Below are positions 9,481 to 16,617 of a stretch of DNA of 41,712 bases, in pieces. Both the position numbers and the translations under genes were made by a program. Position 1 is the first letter of the stretch, and each line of letters starts with the position of its first letter. The notes beneath the pieces were generated by a model, which saw only the letters and a program-made list of their open reading frames with translations, did no database searches and was not told the DNA's origin. This DNA comes from Pseudomonas sp. CFII64 (GTDB lineage: Bacteria; Pseudomonadota; Gammaproteobacteria; Pseudomonadales; Pseudomonadaceae). Location: positions 1 through 41,712 of the forward strand of contig NZ_ATLO01000030.1 in NCBI RefSeq assembly GCF_000416235.1, written 5' to 3'.

Positions 9481-10859
9481 GAACGCACTACCACCAGATC
9501 AATCACCAGGTCAGCTGGCGGCTGGGGCAGAAAGAACGCTGCCTGACGCTCTTTGAGCAGCGCTTCCCAGCCATCACTGAGCGTTTCCAGGCGGAAGTAC
9601 AGCGCACCGGCAACTCGCGGCAAACCTTGTGGTGGGACTTGCAGATAAATCAGCTCGACACCCGGCAGCGCACGGTTGACCAGGCCTTGCATGACGCTGG
9701 CGGCGCCCAGCTTGCCGTCCAACGGCAGGTTCTCGGCCATCCAGGTCGGATCGACCGCACTGCGTGCCACCAGAAAATAGCGGTGGCGAGGGCCAAAAAA
9801 AGCATCCGGCAGTTCGGCTTGATAAAAACCATCGTGCAGTTGCAAACGAACCAGCAACTCGGATCCGATGCTGATTTCATTGAGTTGCTGGCCAATCAAC
9901 GCCACCAGAGCAATGATCGCGGCCCCTGCCTCCTCATGTTTATAAGGCGGGACCAGCGCACGGTCATCCGGCGTTTCACCGAGCATGTCGCAGATATCGG
10001 AAAACAGACTCAGCTCACCCACCAGCTGACGCAGGGTGCCGTAAAGCTGCCAAGGCGATACCTGCGGTGTTTCCAGCAAATGAGTCAGCAGCGGACCATA
10101 ACGATTCAGTACAGCCAGCGCCATCAGGTGATTGATCTGCGCGCCGTCGACGTCGCCGCGCCGCGATTCGCCTGGCTGCTTGTACACCGACAACTGCCTG
10201 GCTCGGCCGACCAACTCGTCGCGTACTTCGCGCAGCGTTTGCAGGAGCATGGGCGATGCCGCCAGATTGACCGAGGGTGGTACGTAGCGCTGCGCAACTC
10301 GCACCCGGTCCCCATCGAGATCGAGACGAGCGATGGGCAGCAACTCATAAACGCTCAAATGCTCCAGTTCGTCTTCCCAAAACAACCGCAGCACATACGA
10401 CATCGAACGCACGCGGGCTTCCGGTGAGTTACCGAGACGGTCGGCGATGACTTCCGGGTCAGCAGCCACGACAAAGCGCGCTTCTGCCCGAACTCCATCA
10501 GCCAGGGTTTCGAAGACTTGGGCGTTGGCATCACCGGGCAGCAAGCGACGCAGACCAACATACAACGTACGCCCGCCGCTGAAGTCGCTCAGGTCGAGCG
10601 TGCGCGACTCCAGCACGGCGTTGCCCGGATACTCCGCCAGCGTGCCCTCGGGAAAGCGCACCGACAACTGATCCAGCAAGCACTGCTTGGCGGCCAGCGC
10701 CGACTCGTTGATCTTCAGCGAAATCAAGCCCCATGGGTAAGGGTGATTCAGCTCGGTGGTGCGCCTCAAACGGTGCTCAATCCGCGCATCATTGTGCTGA
10801 AAATGCTGAGGCTGGAGGAACAAGCCCTGATGCCAATACAACAACTGATCGATATTCAT
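9477..10859 (-). CDS. tssK: T6SS baseplate protein TssK
   Basis: 460 residues. TssK is a trimeric cytoplasmic protein that docks the T6SS baseplate (TssEFG-VgrG) to the TssL/TssM membrane complex. The N-terminus MNIDQLLYWHQGLFLQPQHF is the family signature; in TssK the conserved W-x-x-G-x-x-L-x-P-Q-H-F segment marks the true beginning. An upstream ATG at 10904 would add 15 residues without family similarity, and GAG lies just before the ATG at 10859, so I take 10859. Length is normal. About 60 nt separate it from tssJ, and it overlaps tssL by 4 nt. Confidence 0.95.
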   Translation of the reverse strand: MNIDQLLYWHQGLFLQPQHFQHNDARIEHRLRRTTELNHPYPWGLISLKINESALAAKQCLLDQLSVRFPEGTLAEYPGNAVLESRTLDLSDFSGGRTLYVGLRRLLPGDANAQVFETLADGVRAEARFVVAADPEVIADRLGNSPEARVRSMSYVLRLFWEDELEHLSVYELLPIARLDLDGDRVRVAQRYVPPSVNLAASPMLLQTLREVRDELVGRARQLSVYKQPGESRRGDVDGAQINHLMALAVLNRYGPLLTHLLETPQVSPWQLYGTLRQLVGELSLFSDICDMLGETPDDRALVPPYKHEEAGAAIIALVALIGQQLNEISIGSELLVRLQLHDGFYQAELPDAFFGPRHRYFLVARSAVDPTWMAENLPLDGKLGAASVMQGLVNRALPGVELIYLQVPPQGLPRVAGALYFRLETLSDGWEALLKERQAAFFLPQPPADLVIDLVVVRS

Positions 10860-10918
10860 AGGGCTCGCGTTCGTGCAAAAAGATGGAAAAAGTGGTGATG
10901 ACATTCAGGACGTAAGGA

Positions 10919-11536
10919 TCAGTCCCTGGCTCCCGGCAGACGAACCTCGCCTTCCCTGGGCTGCACGGGTTTGGGCAACGCGAGGCGGCTTTCTTTGCCA
11001 CGCAGCAGCGCATCCGGCCCTGCCAATAAATCAATGGCAATCGGCCTGGGCGTAGCGGTCCAGGTCTTGCTGAACCAACCCGTGGAAGTTACGTCCACAC
11101 CCACCTGATAAAGCTTGGCGCTGCGGGCCGGATCCAGGTGGGCATAACCTGCGGCGATACCCACCATCCTGGCGCCCTCCAGCCTTGGCAGACGCAGCTG
11201 CTTGCTTTGACCCGGTTCGATGAACAGCCGCGTCAGGCCGATCATCCCGGTCGGTGCGCTGTTCATCAGCAACAGGCTGCTCAATTGCTGAGAGCTGCCG
11301 GTGTAAGCCGAAAACGCACTGATCTGATCGAACTGCGCGACCACCACCAGCAGGTTGTGCGCCTGACCGTCGTACTGATTGAGGTCGTTATCGGCGGTAA
11401 ACGTGAGCTCGATGGCGTTTTCGGTGTAGTCCCACTTGAGTTCGGTGAGGGCCTTTTGCTCAGGGGTGAGCTCCTGGGAGCTGCATGCGGTGAGCAGCAC
11501 GCAAAGGGGGAGCAGATACGCGCAAACCTGCCTCAT
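10919..11536 (-). CDS. tssJ: T6SS outer-membrane lipoprotein TssJ
   Basis: 205 residues. A lipoprotein signal peptide ends in a lipobox (LLTAC) with Cys18, followed by Ser, which suggests outer-membrane sorting. The rest contains the beta-sandwich pattern seen in TssJ, including the N-terminal strand ending ELTFTADNDLNQYDGQAHNL and the segment LLVVVAQFDQISAF. TssJ anchors TssM to the outer membrane. It is somewhat longer than many TssJ proteins (about 150-180 residues), with a charged C-terminal tail. Its ATG overlaps the stop of the upstream PAAR-like gene by 4 nt, so tip and membrane-complex genes are coupled. Position just before tssK-tssL-tssM supports the call. Confidence 0.88.
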   Translation of the reverse strand: MRQVCAYLLPLCVLLTACSSQELTPEQKALTELKWDYTENAIELTFTADNDLNQYDGQAHNLLVVVAQFDQISAFSAYTGSSQQLSSLLLMNSAPTGMIGLTRLFIEPGQSKQLRLPRLEGARMVGIAAGYAHLDPARSAKLYQVGVDVTSTGWFSKTWTATPRPIAIDLLAGPDALLRGKESRLALPKPVQPREGEVRLPGARD

Positions 11537-11940
11537 GACATCACCGTGACAAGGGTCTGGCTACCAGCCGATACAACACCGATCGTGTTACCGGGCGAAC
11601 CGTTCTGCAGGGTTTGCGTGGTGACCCGAACGGCGGGTTTACCACCGACCATGACCTTGGTGCTGCCATCGGTAAAAGTCATTTCGCCCATGATCTTGCC
11701 GCTAACGACGCCCCCCTGTGCCCCCGCCTCATCACCACTGCTGGAGGTCACCTTGCTCATCTGATTCATCGCCGGCAAACCGGCGATCAACACATCATTC
11801 ACCAGGCCGCCGGGATCGGCCATGCTGGTATCGGCGATGTTGGGATAGGGCATAGGAACAGGCCCCGCTGGAGTTGCCGTGTTACATACATCGGGTTGCG
11901 ACGCGGTAGCAATCGCGCCGCCATTGTTGAGCATGTACAT
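11533..11940 (-). CDS. DUF4150 PAAR-like T6SS tip protein
   Basis: 135 residues starting MYMLNNGGA. Its features are those of DUF4150/PAAR-like proteins: an early Cys (DVCNTATPAGPVPMPYPNIA), the G-rich centre, and the terminal segment MTFTDGSTKVMVGGKPAVR with a conserved V-x-V-G-G-K-P-A motif. Such proteins fold as a cone that caps the VgrG spike. There is no C-terminal toxin domain; the protein ends shortly after the PAAR-like fold. I reject the 42-residue upstream extension that starts at 12066 because it runs inside the DUF3540 gene and has no similarity. The ATG at 11940 has AGGGA about 7 nt upstream. It lies 10 nt after the DUF3540 gene. Confidence 0.88.
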   Translation of the reverse strand: MYMLNNGGAIATASQPDVCNTATPAGPVPMPYPNIADTSMADPGGLVNDVLIAGLPAMNQMSKVTSSSGDEAGAQGGVVSGKIMGEMTFTDGSTKVMVGGKPAVRVTTQTLQNGSPGNTIGVVSAGSQTLVTVMS

Positions 11941-11950
11941 AGTGTTTTCC

Positions 11951-12598
11951 CTAACCCAGCTTGATGCGTTGCGCATCGATTGCAACGGCCACATCAGCGA
12001 ACAGATCCAGGGTTTCGCCCCGCACACTCCAATCGCCAGCAATGCGTTGGCGCAACGAGCCGGCATGCAGGTCTTCGTGCCCTCGCACCTGGCGTCGGCT
12101 GTCGCCGTATTGAGCGTCGTGTCGAGTCACCTGTTGGCTGAGGCGTTCTGCGTGTTCATTAAGCTCCTGCCAATGACTGTCGCAGCGCACACCGGTAACG
12201 CTCAACCGATCAACATTGATATCGGATTTGCTGAAGCGCGCCGAATTGCTTTGGGCTTCAACCTTCAAGCTCGGCCCGGCATCCAGCGCGATACCATTGC
12301 GCGCCTGAATATTCAGTGCGCCCATGGGGAGGTTCAGGTACAAATCGCCGGGCACCCGCAGCTCACTGCTCTGCGCCTGACTGCGCTCCAGCACGCTGAG
12401 GATGTAGCCTTGATCGCCAGACAGGGAAATCAGCACGTAGTCCCCAATGGCCGGCTGCAACAGACAGCCCAATGCAGGGCTTAGCCAATAGCGATGACCT
12501 TCGGCGCTGACCACTCCGAAGCGCTCGCCATCGACGGCGTTGATTCGCGCATGGCGCAAAATGGCGGGCTGATCAAGAAACAGCAGAGCTTCATGCAT
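11951..12598 (-). CDS. DUF3540 domain protein, T6SS tip-cassette component
   Basis: 215 residues. DUF3540 proteins are found next to VgrG, DUF2169 and DUF4150 genes in T6SS loci; their exact job is not established. The middle part looks beta-rich, with the segments GDLYLNLPMGALNIQARNGI and GPSLKVEAQSNSARFSKSD resembling one side of a beta-helix. The C-terminal third is helical and charged (HWQELNEHAERLSQQVTRHD) before a last beta segment with GETLDLFADVAVAIDAQRIK. It starts 11 nt after the pentapeptide gene stop, with no clear ribosome site, so coupling is likely. A role in assembling or loading the tip is inference from context. Confidence 0.82.
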   Translation of the reverse strand: MHEALLFLDQPAILRHARINAVDGERFGVVSAEGHRYWLSPALGCLLQPAIGDYVLISLSGDQGYILSVLERSQAQSSELRVPGDLYLNLPMGALNIQARNGIALDAGPSLKVEAQSNSARFSKSDINVDRLSVTGVRCDSHWQELNEHAERLSQQVTRHDAQYGDSRRQVRGHEDLHAGSLRQRIAGDWSVRGETLDLFADVAVAIDAQRIKLG

Positions 12599-12609
12599 GG
12601 GGTGAACGC

Positions 12610-13581
12610 CTATAAAGTAGGTTGCCAGCGTTGCGCCGCGAGGCGTTCGCTGTCTTGGGGACGAATGGATTCGCGGTTGGCGTCGCGCCAGTCGCAGCCT
12701 TCGAGTTCAGCAGCGTGAAAGTCCGTGCCATCAAGATTGGCGTTAACGAACGAAGCCTGGGCAGCTTTCATCGCCTGGCATTGGGCGTACTGCAGGGACG
12801 CGCCGGTGAATATGCTGCCCGTGACATCTGCCTTGTTGAGATTTGCCCGCTCCAGGCAAGCACCTGTGAAGTCAGCCGCCGGAAATTGCGCTTCGCTGAA
12901 AATTGCTTGGTTGAGCTTTGCACGAGCAAAGCTGATGTGATCGCCCTTGCAGCGATAGAAAGAGATAGACACTGTGTCTACGGCACTGAAATCCGCCCTC
13001 ACAAATATCGACTCATCGAAAGCACATTGCTCAAGACGCGCCTGGCCGAGATCAAGGTTTTCGAAGTGGCATTCGGTCATCCGAACTTGCTGCCACTGCG
13101 AACCCGGAGCCTGCAAGCTGTGCAAACTACAGCCTTGCCATTGGCATTGCGAAACGTCCACGTTACTCAATACAAGATCATCGAACACTGAATCGATAAA
13201 ACTCACGCTTCGTAAAGTCGCGAGACTGAGATCCAGTGCAACACTATGAGTGCGCAGCCAGCGGCCACCGCTCAGGCTGGCGCCGGTGAGCCTGGTTCGA
13301 TCCAGATTGCAATCGACCAACGTTACCCCTTCAAGCTGACAGCCAGAAAAATCGGCGTAACCCATCCGGCACCCTCGCCATTGGCTGCCGGTAATATTGG
13401 AACCTGAAAACGAAGCACGGCGAGCATCCACGCTCTCAAAACGGACTTGACTTAGATCTAGACCTCGATAGTCACCGCCGACCATATTTAGGTCGCGCAA
13501 AGGTGCCCCTTTGATCAACAGACTGCGCAAACCCTCGGCGGTCAGGGGCTCGCCGAGAGTACTGAACTCAGCTTGGTTCAT
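12610..13581 (-). CDS. Pentapeptide-repeat protein of the T6SS tip cassette
   Basis: 323 residues from the ATG at 13581, which has AAGGGGG about 6 nt upstream; an ATG nine codons earlier (13608) lies inside vgrG and is less likely. From about residue 30 to the end the protein is built of A(D/N)LXX-like repeats, for example LDLSQVRFESVDARRASFSG and FTGACLERANLNKADVTGSI. These form a right-handed quadrilateral beta-helix. There is no signal peptide or membrane helix. It overlaps the vgrG 3' end by 14 nt and precedes the DUF3540 gene. Pentapeptide proteins can act as adaptors, spike-like rods or DNA mimics. Here an adaptor or spike accessory role, or an immunity role, is possible; none is shown by the sequence. 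Confidence 0.88.
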   Translation of the reverse strand: MNQAEFSTLGEPLTAEGLRSLLIKGAPLRDLNMVGGDYRGLDLSQVRFESVDARRASFSGSNITGSQWRGCRMGYADFSGCQLEGVTLVDCNLDRTRLTGASLSGGRWLRTHSVALDLSLATLRSVSFIDSVFDDLVLSNVDVSQCQWQGCSLHSLQAPGSQWQQVRMTECHFENLDLGQARLEQCAFDESIFVRADFSAVDTVSISFYRCKGDHISFARAKLNQAIFSEAQFPAADFTGACLERANLNKADVTGSIFTGASLQYAQCQAMKAAQASFVNANLDGTDFHAAELEGCDWRDANRESIRPQDSERLAAQRWQPTL

Positions 13582-16500
13582 GGCTGCCCCCTTTAAAGGC
13601 ATTTCCACTTTTACCGTCAGCGCTGCCAGAAGGCGTTGAAGAAGAGTGAGCGCCAGTACCGTCCACCACGTCCCGGGCCGCCGTCAGAACGGACTGGGCC
13701 GTAGAAGCGACCGCAGCTAACGCCACTAAGCTAGCAGCAGCCATACCCGGAATGGTCTCCGAGAAACCGCTCTCTATTTCATTGATGAGGGGTCCGGCCT
13801 GAGTATTATCCGGCAACGCCCTGGCAACGCGACTTTTATACAGATTTAAGACGTCCATCGATAACTGACCTGCGTGAAGAACCTTCTTAGCCAGCTCTTG
13901 AGCGGCGTACAGCCGGTCCTGCATTCCTGCCGACAACTTTACTGGGCTAGTTACGTTACCCACCTTGTACTGCAGCAGCGCATTCTCCAGACTCAGCGCT
14001 ATATTATTAATCTGCGCCGCCATATTAAGAGCTTTTTTCAGCGAACTGCGTTTATCCGAGAATACAAGCTTATGTTCAGCGGTAAATTGTTCCAGTTGCA
14101 GTGCAACCGGCTCTGTGGTCAGCACCGTTGCCAAACTTCCACTTATTGCTTTTACTGAGTCAGCGGAAACCTCGGTACTGACCAAAAGCTCTGTAACTAT
14201 GGATGTTCGAGCGCATAATTTATCTTCGACCTGGAGGGTTTCTTTCACTAGCAGACTGCCACCGACAATGACATTACCATCGAGGACAATTGGGGCTCCC
14301 CCCGTCGTCTTGATGACAATCCCCTTACTATTAAGGGTAATAGTGTGGTCATTACCCACTATAGTAAGCGCATTAATTCCACGCAACTTTCCGATATCAG
14401 ACGTAATCCCTAATTGCGAGGTATCAATGGTGGCAATGACAGCATCAACAGAATAACTCGTCGCCTTAATAGTTTGCGCGGCTGACTGATCCTTCTTGTA
14501 ATAGTTATAGCAATAACCATTACCTTCATTCACATCAGCTTTAACCCCTCGCTTGTTATAGTTGAGGACACTGTCGCGATCCGTATAGTCCTCGCGTTTA
14601 CTACTCTCTCCTCCGACACTGACCGTACACTGATGTTCCACGGCATTGAATTCGGCCGAAAATGTATTTACTCCTATCTGCCTAGCCAACTGAAGATGCT
14701 CGCCTCCCTTCCAACTTGACAGGACAACGTCGATGCTAAAGGTCGGTGAACCGGCGAAGCCGACAAAGGAGTCCTTGCGGACTTTTTTATGCTCATCGAC
14801 GACACCCTTCATACCAAAATCCGAACTTTGGCCTATGCGCGATCGGTATACGCCGCCGACATAATGACTGTAAGCATCTGAGTCCAACTCCATATCAACA
14901 TTGGTAGTTAACTGGATGCCATTGGCTGCCGCGCCCATGATGAGCTTGGAGGCGCCAAAGGGAGAACCCATCGTAATCTGCGCGCCGGTGTCCTGATCAT
15001 CCATAACCACAAAGTGGCCGCCGGGGCTGGACAGCCCACTTTGCGTCACATTTTTTTCATTGACCCGGTTAAGATTTTCAGAGTTGGGAACAGCCCCGGT
15101 GATAATCGGACGATCCGGATCTCCGTCCAGAAATGATACTAAAACTTCGGCGCCCTTGAGCAACGGAAAGTGCATGCCATGCTCAGCACCGGCGGACAGG
15201 GTTGCCATGCGTAACCACGCAGAGCCACGTGTGGCTGGTTTCTGTGTGCGAATAAACGGGAAGTTGACTTTATAGCAGCCATGTTCGTTGAGAAGTGGTT
15301 TGCCACTTTCATCGCCATCGACGATGGCACTCAGGACGCCTTTTATATTGGGCTTGGGTGAGCTACAGGGTGCGCGGTATTGCACGTCGGCGGGCAGTGC
15401 GACGAAGCTTGTACTGGACTGGGCACGCTGGTCAGAATCGCTGTATTGAAGGGAAGGCAACGGCTGGCTACCTGCATGTTGGACCTCAATGACTTGATAC
15501 TGGACATTTAGCGGCTTTCGTGGATGGTCGACTAAAACCATTGGATAGCCAGCGCGCAACCCGGTGGCGCGGCCACTTCCGTGGAATTCACAACGCCTAC
15601 AACCGAGCATCTGAGCCCTACGCTTAGCCAACCAGGCACCTTCTTGCGTTGAACCAAAGTGCTGACCGTACAATCCGTAATCACCAAGAAACGCACTTGG
15701 CTTCGTGACAACATCGACAGGATTCTGGCCATTACTTAAGGGTGTACTCGCGTCAGCGACCGACGCGACGGCCTGCAACTTCAGTTGCGCATTGGTTGCC
15801 GAAAAATCCTGCAATACCACCTGATTGGCCTGACTGACCAAACGGCGCCTGAATGTATTTGCCACTGCCAAGGTCGTCTCTACATGCGGATTGCTGCCGA
15901 CATGGCGATATGTAATCTGGGTTGCGGTCAGAGGCTGAAACCCTCGATCGCCACACATCACCAAGGTCTCTTGGCTCACCCCATGTTCAAAGTAATAGTA
16001 GACACCGTAATGCTCCAGCAGTCGGGAAAAGAATGCAAAGCTCGTCTCTTCAAACTGACAGGTGAAGCTGGCCGTAATGAAAGCGCTATCCGAAGTGGGT
16101 ACGCGCAGATCGAAGTCGTAGTCATTTGCCTCGCTGGTAAATTGGCCCAGACCGGCCTTGATCATGTCGACTTCACGCAATATGTCAGTGATTATGGTCT
16201 GTAGGCTGCTGTCCAACCATATATCTGAGAATTGAAACTGACGAAGCAGCACCATGCGCGGCTCAAGCACTAAGCGAAAGAAAAAGTACTCGCCTTGACT
16301 GTCCAATTGTTCAACATCTGTCACCACGCCGTGATAAGGCTGTGCCAAGCCCTGTGCGTCAGTTATATACAAACTTGCGCGTCTTCCCAGCATGACTTCG
16401 TCATCAAGTGCTGGATCGCGCGACGCCACTCGAACCTCAAAACGGTATGGCCGCGACAATGCTTCCTCGCCTTGCCAGTCAAGGACCAGAAATTCGGCTT

Positions 16501-16585
16501 TTGGCAACGCCGTGCTAACGAAACTGCACAGAGGTTTATCTGCCGCTGGCAAGGGATCCATTGGCAATATCAAATCATTGGCCAT
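13568..16585 (-). CDS. vgrG: T6SS spike protein VgrG (TssI) with long C-terminal extension
   Basis: 1005 residues, about 350 more than a minimal VgrG. Residues about 15-390 are the gp27-like part, and about 412-505 the gp5 OB fold with GSAWLRMATLSAGAEHGMHF and VLVSFLDGDPDRPIITGAVP. Residues about 515-815 look like an extended beta-helix shaft with short repeating strands (GIVIKTTGGAPIVLDGNVIV). The end (about 830-1005) is different: helical, with a strongly hydrophobic Ala-rich segment (about 945-970) and a Ser/Gly-rich tail. I recognise no known toxin domain. The DNA for the last third is visibly richer in A and T than the rest, as is usual for variable effector-like ends. AGAGGA lies 7 nt before the ATG. 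The gene sits between its presumed adaptor (DUF2169) and the second pentapeptide protein. Confidence 0.95.
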   Translation of the reverse strand: MANDLILPMDPLPAADKPLCSFVSTALPKAEFLVLDWQGEEALSRPYRFEVRVASRDPALDDEVMLGRRASLYITDAQGLAQPYHGVVTDVEQLDSQGEYFFFRLVLEPRMVLLRQFQFSDIWLDSSLQTIITDILREVDMIKAGLGQFTSEANDYDFDLRVPTSDSAFITASFTCQFEETSFAFFSRLLEHYGVYYYFEHGVSQETLVMCGDRGFQPLTATQITYRHVGSNPHVETTLAVANTFRRRLVSQANQVVLQDFSATNAQLKLQAVASVADASTPLSNGQNPVDVVTKPSAFLGDYGLYGQHFGSTQEGAWLAKRRAQMLGCRRCEFHGSGRATGLRAGYPMVLVDHPRKPLNVQYQVIEVQHAGSQPLPSLQYSDSDQRAQSSTSFVALPADVQYRAPCSSPKPNIKGVLSAIVDGDESGKPLLNEHGCYKVNFPFIRTQKPATRGSAWLRMATLSAGAEHGMHFPLLKGAEVLVSFLDGDPDRPIITGAVPNSENLNRVNEKNVTQSGLSSPGGHFVVMDDQDTGAQITMGSPFGASKLIMGAAANGIQLTTNVDMELDSDAYSHYVGGVYRSRIGQSSDFGMKGVVDEHKKVRKDSFVGFAGSPTFSIDVVLSSWKGGEHLQLARQIGVNTFSAEFNAVEHQCTVSVGGESSKREDYTDRDSVLNYNKRGVKADVNEGNGYCYNYYKKDQSAAQTIKATSYSVDAVIATIDTSQLGITSDIGKLRGINALTIVGNDHTITLNSKGIVIKTTGGAPIVLDGNVIVGGSLLVKETLQVEDKLCARTSIVTELLVSTEVSADSVKAISGSLATVLTTEPVALQLEQFTAEHKLVFSDKRSSLKKALNMAAQINNIALSLENALLQYKVGNVTSPVKLSAGMQDRLYAAQELAKKVLHAGQLSMDVLNLYKSRVARALPDNTQAGPLINEIESGFSETIPGMAAASLVALAAVASTAQSVLTAARDVVDGTGAHSSSTPSGSADGKSGNAFKGGSHEPS

Positions 16586-16617
16586 CAGACAATCCTCTGG
16601 AAATTAGAAGTGGGTAA

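Noticed and set aside
11941..12066. Longer N-terminus for the DUF4150 protein
   Set aside because: The extra 42 residues are a shadow of the DUF3540 gene; the ATG at 11940 has a good ribosome site.
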